Virus record (IMG/VR): IMGVR_UViG_3300034418_009637
Location: 1-34,145 of that record
Direction: 5' to 3' (one strand)
Length of the DNA: 34,145 bases
From: a virus
Of the stretch, positions 1 to 5,647 are shown one piece after another. Position 1 is the stretch's first letter. Every line of letters begins with the position of its first letter. The position numbers and the translations under genes are program-made. The notes under the pieces are model-generated. The model was not told the DNA's origin, made no database searches, and worked only from the letters and a program-made list of their open reading frames with translations.

Positions 1-37
1 AATCCTGGCGGGTGCGGCATGTCTGGCAGGGTGTCAT
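1..37 (-). CDS. 5' end of Cys-rich Zn-ribbon protein (partial, allele A copy)
   Basis: These bases are identical to the first 12 codons of the 98-residue Cys-rich gene at 33055-33351. The ATG lies at 37-35 on the minus strand and the gene runs off the contig edge. It is the same core gene seen from the other side of the circle, so it should not be counted as a second gene. Its presence shows that allele A sits directly upstream of the Zn-ribbon gene in the A-type genome. Confidence 0.8.
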   Translation of the reverse strand, partial: MTPCQTCRTRQD

Positions 38-56
38 TGGTTTCTGAACAGGTCAA

Positions 57-95
57 TCACGCCGACCCTTCGGGCGGGTGATCTTGGCTGTTCGC
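57..95 (-). pseudogene. 3' stub of the N6-adenine methyltransferase gene
   Basis: The last 12 codons (ANSQDHPPEGSA) and stop codon of the methyltransferase encoded in allele B (33371-34015) are kept here, but upstream of position 96 the sequence is unrelated. In allele A the remaining frame runs antisense through the plus-strand gene at 112-459 and shows no methyltransferase motifs. The stub suggests allele A replaced the body of the methyltransferase by recombination at its 3' end, though the opposite direction of exchange is possible. Confidence 0.6.
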
Positions 96-111
96 CTGAA
101 AAAATTTCCTG

Positions 112-459
112 ATGTCGCAACCACCATCAATAGTTGACGGCCCGCTTCTCGTCTTCACTAAGGCGACAGAGTTGGACATGCCTTGCCCGAAGTGTGGGCG
201 AGCGATTCGCGTCACCAAGGTCGAGGCTGGCGCAGTGATTGAGTGCCCGCACTCACGCTGCAAAAACGTCACTTGGAGGCCCGAGTATGTCCCGCCTTGG
301 TGGGCTCGGACGCGAAACTTTGCTTGGAGTCTCATTGGATCATTCATTCTTGGTTTTGCTGCGTCGTTTTTCGCGTCCATCGCCTACGAACACTATTCGG
401 AATCGCGGAATGTGATCGCCAACCCCGATTCTCCACCCGCCGCCATCGAACAACCTTAA
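112..459 (+). CDS. Zn-ribbon protein with one transmembrane helix (allele A)
   Basis: This 115-residue protein has a short zinc-ribbon-like motif, CPKC at residues 25-28 followed by C45 and C50, and then one hydrophobic helix at about residues 70-91 and a polar tail. It is probably a small membrane protein with a metal-binding domain on one side; its function is unknown. It lies on the plus strand, against nearly all other genes, and forms a two-gene unit with the gene at 466. No Shine-Dalgarno site is clear at 112; ATG 178, just before CPKC, is an alternative start. The placement is typical of an accessory cargo gene. Confidence 0.7.
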   Translation: MSQPPSIVDGPLLVFTKATELDMPCPKCGRAIRVTKVEAGAVIECPHSRCKNVTWRPEYVPPWWARTRNFAWSLIGSFILGFAASFFASIAYEHYSESRNVIANPDSPPAAIEQP

Positions 460-465
460 ATAATC

Positions 466-672
466 ATGAGCATTTCTATCGGAGGAATTAATATTGCAGA
501 TTCGGTCCTCAATCTTGAGTTCCGACTCGGCGTTCTTGAGCGAATCATTGATACTCTCGGCCAACGGGGGCAACTCGGGTCGCTTAACCAAGCAGAAATT
601 GAAGCTATTCGAGAACAGGTTCTTGCAGACCTTCAAAAGCGTTATCCTGATGCGGGAATCACCAAAAAATAA
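466..672 (+). CDS. Small helical protein, unknown function (allele A)
   Basis: This 68-residue protein is not recognised. It starts 6 nt after the stop of the Zn-ribbon membrane gene and is probably co-transcribed with it. Residues 10-60 look largely helical, with heptad-like hydrophobic spacing (LEFRLGVLERIID, then IEAIREQVLADL), so a small coiled-coil dimer is possible. There is no signal peptide or metal motif. The leader is A/T-rich without a clear Shine-Dalgarno site. It converges on the minus-strand gene at 732-983, with about 60 bp between their stop codons. Confidence 0.6.
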   Translation: MSISIGGINIADSVLNLEFRLGVLERIIDTLGQRGQLGSLNQAEIEAIREQVLADLQKRYPDAGITKK

Positions 673-698
673 CTTGGCGAACAAGGCGTGGGAGAGCA

Positions 699-780
699 AC
701 CGCCATCCCGTTCCCCGTCGAAAGCGTGGCTTCATTTCGAGCCTCCTTCTGTATCGTGGCCTCGCCCTCGGGATGGCGGT
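699..780. repeat. 12-bp perfect inverted repeat at convergent gene ends
   Basis: ACCGCCATCCCG at 699-710 is the exact reverse complement of 769-780, with 58 bp between. The left arm lies between the convergent genes and the right arm lies inside the 3' end of the gene at 732. It could fold in either transcript, but there is no U-tract. It may be a cassette boundary or a chance match. Confidence 0.4.
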
Positions 781-983
781 GCCTCCACTTTGACGTTCTG
801 TGCCTCCAATCGGGCGCGTTTTATCCATTCGGTGATTTGTTCCGCTTGGCTACGTTCTTTCGCCTCACAGAGCTTGCGGAAATTCTCGGCGTGTTCCGGT
901 TCCAGTCGCACCGTAACAGCCTTCCGTGGCTCTAAGCGGGGCTTGCGCCCCGCTCCCTTGCGTTTGCCCCCGTGCCCACTCAT
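732..983 (-). CDS. Small basic protein with GKRKGAGRKP N-terminus, putative DNA-binding (allele A)
   Basis: This 83-residue protein opens with the basic GGKRKGAGRKP motif common in small phage and plasmid DNA-binding proteins. A segment AVTVRLEPEHAENFRKLCEAK follows, resembling a ribbon-helix-helix strand and first helix. The tail is Pro/Gly-rich. Its ATG overlaps the stop of the upstream gene (980-1435) by 4 nt, so the two are translationally coupled. A regulatory or DNA-packaging accessory role is possible, but only the DNA-binding look is visible. Confidence 0.65.
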   Translation of the reverse strand: MSGHGGKRKGAGRKPRLEPRKAVTVRLEPEHAENFRKLCEAKERSQAEQITEWIKRARLEAQNVKVEAPPSRGRGHDTEGGSK

Positions 984-1435
984 GATGCTTTCGCGTGGTC
1001 AAAAAAACCCACTTTACGGAGTGCGAGCATTGAGACCCTAAGCGTCTCCATAAGTTTAGGCATTGCCGGGATGGCGCGTTTCTCGCCCCGGAGGGTGGTG
1101 TGAAAGCGATCAGTTCCGCCAAGTCGCTTGTATTCTGCCATTTGCCAGTCATGCCCGGCGCGTGCTACTTTGCTTAATTCCTCGCGCTTGCGGCGGTCCA
1201 GTTCCTTGCTCCACTCTCGTCCCGCTTTTGCGATTTCTTTTTTGAGTCCAAACCCTTTGACGGGGCTTGCCGCACACGAAGTCCCGAAGTGCTGGACATC
1301 CCCCGTATCGCAATGCTCAATCCAAACTACTTTCTTGAGTCCCTCTTTGCCGCAGCACTCGCAAAAATCGCGGTCGTCATTAACTCCAAGGACTTTGAAG
1401 TTGCTGGCGGTGTTGTTGATCACGTTCGTTGTCAT
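980..1435 (-). CDS. Cys-rich putative Zn-binding phage protein (allele A)
   Basis: This 151-residue protein has an N-terminal Cys cluster, C25, C27, C28, C42 and C54, in a context (CECCGKEG, then HFGTSCA) that looks like a treble-clef or zinc-ribbon fold. A charged helical middle (about 65-95) and a basic C-terminus follow. The family resembles uncharacterised phage/plasmid Zn-finger proteins. The start ATG 1435 has an A/T-rich leader with no Shine-Dalgarno site. It is the first gene of a coupled pair with 732-983 and is specific to allele A. Function unknown. Confidence 0.65.
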   Translation of the reverse strand: MTTNVINNTASNFKVLGVNDDRDFCECCGKEGLKKVVWIEHCDTGDVQHFGTSCAASPVKGFGLKKEIAKAGREWSKELDRRKREELSKVARAGHDWQMAEYKRLGGTDRFHTTLRGEKRAIPAMPKLMETLRVSMLALRKVGFFDHAKAS

Positions 1436-1509
1436 GTTTTAAGAAATAAACCACTATTTGATTCCGCGCAAGCACCAAATCAAAAAAAGTGCATTTATTT
1501 TCGGGTCGT
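1436..1509 (-). promoter_or_regulatory. A/T-rich leader with a 7-bp dyad upstream of 980-1435
   Basis: This is the longest gap in the allele-A minus-strand genes and is clearly A/T-richer than its surroundings. It holds the inverted repeat TTTGATT (1457-1463) / AATCAAA (1478-1484) with a 14-nt spacer. The element could be an operator or hairpin of a local promoter. No clear -35/-10 pair was identified, and there is no U-tract on the 3' side in the leftward direction, so it is not a convincing terminator. Confidence 0.3.
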
Positions 1510-1704
1510 CTAATCGGCACAGAACCAGTCGGCGCACCCAACCGCTAACGCGGTGGGTGGCCTTAATCGTTCCGCCACCTCCCGTGCCTCGTTGCGCTCC
1601 CGCTCCATCTTCTCGGCGTGATCTCGCAGAACCCTCGGGACATGTTTCACATCTATTTTGGCCACCTCCAGCCAAACGGCATAAGTCTCCGGTGTTTCGC
1701 TCAT
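1510..1704 (-). CDS. Short charged helical protein, truncated at allele junction
   Basis: This 64-residue protein is not recognised. Residues 15-46 form a charged amphipathic helix (KHVPRVLRDHAEKMERERNEAREVAER). The first 46 residues are shared with allele B; the last 18 are specific to allele A because the allele boundary (1567/1568) falls inside the gene. In allele B the same frame continues without a stop into the N6-methyltransferase. It starts 2 nt after the SSB-like gene ends and is probably in the early operon. Confidence 0.6.
   Translation of the reverse strand: MSETPETYAVWLEVAKIDVKHVPRVLRDHAEKMERERNEAREVAERLRPPTALAVGCADWFCAD
1568..1666. repeat. Internal copy of the right terminal repeat (34047-34145)
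   Basis: These 99 bases are identical to 34047-34145; the base before (t1567 against g34046) differs. The segment encodes residues 13-46 or so of the short helical protein and marks the right boundary of the variable locus. Upstream the two copies still share a weak GTGGGTG-containing similarity, so the switch looks like recombination between related sequences. Confidence 0.9.
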
Positions 1705-1706
1705 GG

Positions 1707-2042
1707 CTAGAACGGGATTTCTGAGCTGTCCTCATGCGACTCCGGTCGTGCGCTGGGTGGCTGCTCCTGCCTGCCTCCGGGTCGCTCCAGTCGCCACGCC
1801 ACGAGATTGACGTAGTGCCTCCCGTTGTGCTCGTTGCCCCGGATGTTGAAATGAGCGGTGATCTCGTCCCCGATCCTCACCCGGTCGAGGAGGTCGCAAT
1901 TGTCTTTGAGGACCTCAAATTTCACTTCCTGCGGATATTTTCCATCAGGGACCTTTAGGACAAATTCCCGTTTCTGGAATCCGCTTGTGAATGTCTGGGT
2001 ATCGTGGATGACCAAAATTTGGCCTGTTGCTTCGTATTTCAT
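1707..2042 (-). CDS. SSB-like single-stranded DNA-binding protein (DUF3127 type)
   Basis: This 111-residue protein starts KYEATGQILVIHDTQTFTSGFQKREFVLKV, followed by PQEVKFEVLKDNCDLLDRVRIGDEITAHFNIRG and NLVAWRLER. This matches the OB-fold-like DUF3127 family as I know it. The C-terminus is a disordered Pro/Glu/Ser tail ending DSSEIPF, which closely mimics the acidic DDDIPF-type tip of bacterial SSB that recruits replication and repair partners. It lies between the helicase block and the variable locus. The likely role is binding single-stranded DNA during replication and recombination. DUF3127 assignment is by pattern only. Confidence 0.75.
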   Translation of the reverse strand: MKYEATGQILVIHDTQTFTSGFQKREFVLKVPDGKYPQEVKFEVLKDNCDLLDRVRIGDEITAHFNIRGNEHNGRHYVNLVAWRLERPGGRQEQPPSARPESHEDSSEIPF

Positions 2043-2054
2043 ATTTTCGTTTTG

Positions 2055-2297
2055 CTATCGGATTTTCCCGGCCTGTCTCAAGACCAGAATGATTTTATCG
2101 CGGCGTCTCCGGGCCTTCCGAAGGTCCTTCGTGCCCAGCCCGATCACCACCCGGCGGCCAACGTAGCGCGGCCCCTGGTCGATTGTCACGCGCATTTGCC
2201 AAAGCCCACTCTTTTTCCTCCGGAGATGATGGTTTGCCCGCGCCCCGCACTCGATGAGGGTGACTTGCTCAAGAGGAAGCTGGAGCTGTTCGGCCAT
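2055..2297 (-). CDS. Small basic protein, unknown function
   Basis: This 80-residue protein is strongly basic in its C-terminal half (KDLRKARRRRDKIILVLRQAGKIR). Its middle looks strand-rich (LWQMRVTIDQGPRYVGRRVVIGLGT). Nucleic-acid binding is plausible. Its ATG shares one base with the stop of the Zn-ribbon gene upstream (TGATG), and the SSB-like gene follows after 12 nt, so it sits in the replication operon. No family recognised. Confidence 0.6.
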   Translation of the reverse strand: MAEQLQLPLEQVTLIECGARANHHLRRKKSGLWQMRVTIDQGPRYVGRRVVIGLGTKDLRKARRRRDKIILVLRQAGKIR

Positions 2298-2491
2298 CAG
2301 TAGAAATCACCCGTGCCTTGGTAGGTCATTACCTCGCGGAGGAAGTCGCTGCCGTGGCCGTTGGGCTCTCGTGCTTGGTCCTTGTCCGGGTCGTCATCCT
2401 TGCATTGTTCGCAGGCCACCCGGAAGCCGTCCCAATCCTTGACCTTGAAGATGGGGGGCTTTTGTGATCCGCAGAATGGGCAAGTTTTCAT
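2297..2491 (-). CDS. Lar-like small Zn-ribbon protein
   Basis: This 64-residue protein has the pattern MKTCPFCGSQ with C4, C7, C27 and C30 forming a classic four-Cys zinc ribbon. The CPFCGS start is typical of the phage Lar/restriction-alleviation family and many unnamed phage Zn ribbons. The role may be antirestriction or nucleic-acid binding; the small size prevents a firm call. It begins 3 nt after the helicase stop and overlaps the next gene by 1 nt. Confidence 0.6.
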   Translation of the reverse strand: MKTCPFCGSQKPPIFKVKDWDGFRVACEQCKDDDPDKDQAREPNGHGSDFLREVMTYQGTGDFY

Positions 2492-2494
2492 GTC

Positions 2495-3793
2495 TCAATA
2501 AAAGCGTGTCGTTGGCGGGTTGAATTGCAAAGTCAAATCTGCGCACGGTCCGTGACGATTCTTTCCAATCCGGATCAGTTTTTCCCTCGGGGTGTTCGGG
2601 TCGTCGGGGTCTTCCCCCTTCCGGCCAAGTAGAATGATCGTGTCGGCGTCCTGCTCCAGCGATCCTGATTCTTTCAGGCTGGAAACTTGGGGGTCAGTCT
2701 CCTTTGTGTCCCGGCCAAGCTGGGCGAGGAGCACGAGCGCGATGTCGAGCGCCTTGCATGTCTGGTGCAACACGTCAGTGGCGTTGATGATCCGCAGCCG
2801 GAGGTTGCTCCGCTCGTCAGGCAGGGCTGCGGGGAGTTTCTGGATGTAGTCGATGAGGACCACCTTGATCGGCGTCTGCTGGTGCATGCGCCGGATCTTT
2901 GCGGCGATCTCGACGGCGTTTGAAATCCGGTCATCCATGAAAAGCGGCGCCTGCTTGGTGTCCTTCATCTTCGCCTTGATCTTGAGGATGTCGCCCCGGT
3001 TGAGCGTCTTGTCGCGTATCCGCTTGGCGGGCAGGTGGCACGCCATGGCCGTGAGTCGGGTCGTCAAATAGGTCCGCTTGCCCTCGACGGCAAAGAGCGC
3101 GGTCGGCACGCCTTGATGCAGTGCGAGGTTTTCAGCGAGTGACATGGCAAAGGAGGTTTTCCCCATGGCCGGGCGTGCTCCCACTACCATCACCTCGCCG
3201 GGATGGAGTCCCCCGGTTACCTGGTCGACCGCCGGCCAACCGGTTGGGATGCCCTCGCCCTTGTCTGACTCGAGGAGTTGGAGGAGTTCCCGGTAAGCCG
3301 TCTTCAGGCTGTAATCGTATCCCGATCGGTCTTGAGCGTCCTTGCCCAGCGTCAGCGCCCCCAGTTCTACCCGTGACACGATGTCAGAGACTTCCGGGGT
3401 TTGGTAGGCCTCCGACACGATGCGCGTCCCAAAACGGATGATAGCGCGAATGAGAGCGCAATCAAGGACGGCCTTGGCATGCTCGGCAAAGTGCGCGGAG
3501 GTCGGCGCGTAGGTGTAGATTTCGGCAAGGGCTGCCGGGCCTCCCAGCCTTTCAAGCGTCCCGTCCTTCATCATGTCGTCGGTCATGCCGACAAGCTCAA
3601 TCGTTCCGCCTCGGGCCTGTCGATCGACCAGCGCGGAGAATAGGACGGCATGGCCGGGGTGGTAGAATGCCTGCGGGGTGAGCCCCATCTCGACGGCGCG
3701 GGGCGCGTATTCGACTGGATCTTGCAGGATTGAGGATAGGACGGATTTTTCCGGCCCGATGGCGTTGGGTGGTTGTTTCGTGTCTTCGGTCAT
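2495..3793 (-). CDS. dnaB: DnaB-type replicative helicase
   Basis: This 432-residue hexameric helicase should unwind DNA at the phage fork. The N-terminal DnaB domain spans about 10-125. The RecA-like domain has Walker A GARPAMGKTS (205-214), Walker B VVLIDYIQKL (311-320), the QLGRDTK segment and the SLKESGSLEQDADTIILLGR signature of DnaB motif H4. The length fits the family (about 430-470). ATG 3793 is chosen because it overlaps the initiator's stop as ATGA and because the longer upstream frame lacks domain similarity. The leader is the A/C-rich, Shine-Dalgarno-less type. The neighbouring initiator is its probable loader or recruiter. Confidence 0.92.
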   Translation of the reverse strand: MTEDTKQPPNAIGPEKSVLSSILQDPVEYAPRAVEMGLTPQAFYHPGHAVLFSALVDRQARGGTIELVGMTDDMMKDGTLERLGGPAALAEIYTYAPTSAHFAEHAKAVLDCALIRAIIRFGTRIVSEAYQTPEVSDIVSRVELGALTLGKDAQDRSGYDYSLKTAYRELLQLLESDKGEGIPTGWPAVDQVTGGLHPGEVMVVGARPAMGKTSFAMSLAENLALHQGVPTALFAVEGKRTYLTTRLTAMACHLPAKRIRDKTLNRGDILKIKAKMKDTKQAPLFMDDRISNAVEIAAKIRRMHQQTPIKVVLIDYIQKLPAALPDERSNLRLRIINATDVLHQTCKALDIALVLLAQLGRDTKETDPQVSSLKESGSLEQDADTIILLGRKGEDPDDPNTPREKLIRIGKNRHGPCADLTLQFNPPTTRFY

Positions 3794-4653
3794 GGTTGTT
3801 TCGTGTTCAGGTGGTTCTGGATCTCCTCGCGAATGTCGAGGTCGACATGATACCAAATCGCGGGCATGAGCCAATCAGGATGGAGTTGGCGAAAGGCGTC
3901 TTGCCATCCTTCCGGCCCGGTGTCAGTGGGGGGCTTGGGTGTCGAGGTCGTCGGTCCTTCCGGCAGGTCTTCCCACTTCTGGTCTTTGATCCACAAGTGC
4001 AGGCCGGGGGCGTATTGTCCTCCCTCCTTGGTCCAGTCTTCGCAAGCTGACCAGGCCTTGATTGCGGTGATGAGGTCAAGGGGTGTTGGTCTGGATTGCT
4101 TGGGGATCCGTTTCCAAGCGTCAAAGACCTTTTTCTTCGATGAGCGTGTTCTCGATTTGGATGGTGCGAGGTTCCAGATTTCGAGGAGGAGGGCTTTCTC
4201 GTCCGCTTGCGGACAAGAGTCTTGTTCCTTTCCTTTCCCTTCCCTTCCCTTCCCTTCCCCTTTGCCCGCGTGGGTCACGCGTGGGTCACGCGTCAAGCAC
4301 GCGTCGGATTCCTTGCAATTCAAAGGGTCTGGCAGGATTGAGTCCCTTTCCCGGTTGTTGATGACTTGATGGGTCTTGAAGCTCGGGATGTGGCCAAACT
4401 CGCCCGTGTCGGACGCGTATTTCACGATGAAACCACGCGTGGCTAACGCGTCAAGCACGCGTGAAAAGTCGACCTCATCGAAAGGCAGGATCTCGCTTTT
4501 CAGCGTGCGAGGTCGCCACTTGAATCGGCCTTCCCGGTCACTTGCGCACCATAGGCCGATGAAGGCCAGCCGGAGGGGAAGCTTGGTTTCCTCCTCGGCG
4601 TCGAAGAGGTCTTCGTGCCGGAAGAACTCCGGCTTGATCGTTCTGATTCTCAT
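3790..4653 (-). CDS. Replication initiator / replisome organiser-like protein
   Basis: This 287-residue protein opens MRIRTIKPEFFRHEDLF, then LPLRLAFIGLWCASDREGRFKWRPRTLKSEILPF, the winged-helix start typical of phage replisome organisers and O-like initiators. A low-complexity Gly/Lys/Glu linker (about 130-143) separates it from a C-terminal DnaD-like helical region (about 150-215) and a tail. It should bind the origin and hand it to the helicase, whose gene overlaps its 3' end by 4 nt. Its own coding region carries phased ACGCGT repeats, as lambda O carries the lambda origin. The start has no Shine-Dalgarno site and lies just 8 nt past a strong nested hairpin. Confidence 0.78.
   Translation of the reverse strand: MRIRTIKPEFFRHEDLFDAEEETKLPLRLAFIGLWCASDREGRFKWRPRTLKSEILPFDEVDFSRVLDALATRGFIVKYASDTGEFGHIPSFKTHQVINNRERDSILPDPLNCKESDACLTRDPRVTHAGKGEGKGREGKGKEQDSCPQADEKALLLEIWNLAPSKSRTRSSKKKVFDAWKRIPKQSRPTPLDLITAIKAWSACEDWTKEGGQYAPGLHLWIKDQKWEDLPEGPTTSTPKPPTDTGPEGWQDAFRQLHPDWLMPAIWYHVDLDIREEIQNHLNTKQP
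4225..4263. other. 39-nt pure pyrimidine (homopurine on minus strand) tract
   Basis: Every base from 4225 to 4263 is C or T, made of irregular CCTTT and CCCTT units. On the coding strand it gives the Gly-Lys-Glu linker of the initiator. Tracts like this can form triplex (H-DNA) or ease strand opening. Its position, 2 bp from the first iteron array, suggests part of an origin, though it is not A/T-rich. Confidence 0.6.
4266..4462. repeat. Two 11-bp-phased ACGCGT iteron arrays, candidate replication origin
   Basis: Array 1 has CCGCGT at 4266 and ACGCGT at 4277, 4288 and 4299, spaced exactly 11 bp. Array 2 has ACGCGT at 4413, 4435, 4446 and 4457, spaced 22, 11 and 11 bp. The 17-mer ACGCGTCAAGCACGCGT occurs in both arrays. 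An 11-bp period breaks the codon frame, so the repeats are not explained by protein repetition. The location inside the initiator gene parallels lambdoid origins. Elsewhere by eye only one further ACGCGT was noticed, at 17710. Confidence 0.7.
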
Positions 4654-4661
4654 TGGAATGA

Positions 4662-4729
4662 AAAAGCCCCTTGAGGAACGGAGAATGGCTTTCGCCAGTA
4701 GAGAAATCTCCGCCCATCAAGAGGCTTTT
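4662..4729 (-). ncRNA. Nested three-stem hairpin in the initiator leader
   Basis: AAAAGCCCCTTGA (4662-4674) pairs with TCAAGAGGCTTTT (4717-4729) with one mismatch (G-U or C-A depending on strand). Inside lie CGGAGA (4679-4684) / TCTCCG (4707-4712) and TGGC (4686-4689) / GCCA (4694-4697) with a 4-nt loop. In the leftward transcript the outer stem ends GGGGCUUUUUC, terminator-like, 8 nt before the initiator ATG. It may be an attenuator, a processing site or a structured leader controlling initiator expression. Confidence 0.55.
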
Positions 4730-4765
4730 CGGGTGTTTTCAAGGTCTCTACTCCTCTCAACGTCT

Positions 4766-5050
4766 TCACTTTTCGTCAGATCCCGGTGGATGGAAAGGGG
4801 ATTCTTCCTCGTCCCGTTTTATTAGTCCTGCAATCTCCCGGCGGGCGGCCAGGTTCTCGGCGATCGCCCGGTCAAACTGCCGCTTGAGTTCATCCCGCTG
4901 CCGGGTGATTCCCCGCTTCTCCTCGACCAGTCGCTCGATGGTGTCGCGGGCCTCCTCAAGCTGGGTTGCCAGCTCATCCCTTTCCCGCTCGGCCTTGTGA
5001 CGGGCGAGAAGGGCTTCCTGCCTGAGCGTTTCGGTCAGCTCGTCGATCAC
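4766..5050 (-). CDS. Coiled-coil protein, unknown function
   Basis: This protein of 94 residues is almost wholly helical: residues 5-75 are a long charged coiled coil rich in Glu, Arg and Leu. The tail ends EEESPFHPPGSDEK. The GTG at 5050 is chosen as start because it overlaps the stop of the RusA-like gene as GTGA; an upstream extension would run through that gene in another frame. It may be an accessory of replication or recombination by position only. No family recognised. Confidence 0.6.
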   Translation of the reverse strand: MIDELTETLRQEALLARHKAERERDELATQLEEARDTIERLVEEKRGITRQRDELKRQFDRAIAENLAARREIAGLIKRDEEESPFHPPGSDEK

Positions 5051-5460
5051 AGTAGCACCTCCGTTTCCTTGTCGCCGGGGAAGTGCCCGTCCTGGGTGAT
5101 TGTCACCTCGATGAACGGGCCGGAGCTTTTCCGGCATGGGTCTTGGTCGAAGGTCGTGCTTGTGATGTATTTCGGGCTGTCGTCGTAGAACCACCCGCAG
5201 GCGACGAGCGCGTCCTCGATCTCCTTCCAGTTCCCCCGCCCGATTGACGAGGTGTCCCAGAGCCGCTGCCCCTTGCCCAGCACGCGCACGACATGCACGC
5301 GGACCGGGAAGAGGAAGGGTGAGCGGGTCAATCTGAGCTTGCGCAGGTCGGCCTCAAAACGCTTTCGGAGCTTTGCTGAGGAGAACCACTTCGAGCCCCG
5401 GCCATCGTTGCCGTTGGTCAGTTCGAAGGGCAGGGAGAAGGTTTCGCGATAGTCACTCAC
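5047..5460 (-). CDS. RusA-like Holliday junction resolvase candidate
   Basis: This 137-residue protein contains VRVHVVRVLGKGQRLWDTSSI, then NWKEIEDALVACGWFYDDSPKYI. The pattern, one helix with DAL followed by DDS, matches the RusA fold that resolves Holliday junctions, at the usual length (about 120-140). The first acidic pair of RusA (DxD before the helix) is reduced to D-T-S-S here, so catalytic activity is uncertain. GTG at 5460 overlaps the upstream stop by 8 nt and follows a G-rich Shine-Dalgarno site inside that gene. Context with recombination genes supports the call. Confidence 0.6.
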   Translation of the reverse strand: MSDYRETFSLPFELTNGNDGRGSKWFSSAKLRKRFEADLRKLRLTRSPFLFPVRVHVVRVLGKGQRLWDTSSIGRGNWKEIEDALVACGWFYDDSPKYITSTTFDQDPCRKSSGPFIEVTITQDGHFPGDKETEVLL

Positions 5461-5647
5461 CTTTCCCCCCTTTCAGCTTGGCCAGAGCCTCGTCTCGACG
5501 CTCTTGAATTGTCTTCGTGAGCCCGTTTTCTCGGCAGTATTTCGTCAGTGCGCTGGTGACGTCGCTAAACGTGTCGGCCTTGAACCGGGTGCCAGCCTTC
5601 GATTGCCTGCGCTTCCCGCCGCCTCCTTTTGATGTCCGTTTTTTCAT
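5453..5647 (-). CDS. Small basic protein, unknown function
   Basis: This 64-residue protein starts with a very basic, Gly-rich tail (MKKRTSKGGGGKRRQSK), followed by a helical section (VTSALTKYCRENGLTKTIQERRDEALAKL) and ends LKGGKGE. Nucleic-acid binding is likely from charge. ATG 5647 overlaps the stop of the winged-helix gene as ATGA. Its C-terminal Gly-Gly codons supply the Shine-Dalgarno site of the next gene, so the end of the protein seems shaped by translation of its neighbour. Confidence 0.6.
   Translation of the reverse strand: MKKRTSKGGGGKRRQSKAGTRFKADTFSDVTSALTKYCRENGLTKTIQERRDEALAKLKGGKGE

Larger units (their letters stand above)
1..95. repeat. Left terminal repeat, identical to 33315-33409
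   Basis: All 95 bases match 33315-33409 exactly; the first mismatch is at 96 (c) against 33410 (t). The segment holds the 5' end of the Zn-ribbon gene and the last codons of the allele-B methyltransferase. It marks one boundary of the variable locus and is best read as assembly overlap around a circle rather than as a biological terminal repeat. Confidence 0.9.

Noticed and set aside
1-95. True terminal direct repeat of a linear phage genome
   Set aside because: The two contig ends are not repeats of each other; each matches a different internal site, which fits alternative alleles in a circle rather than terminal redundancy.
57-380. Minus-strand 107-codon frame
   Set aside because: It is antisense to the plus-strand Zn-ribbon gene and only its last 12 codons are real coding sequence, left over from the methyltransferase.
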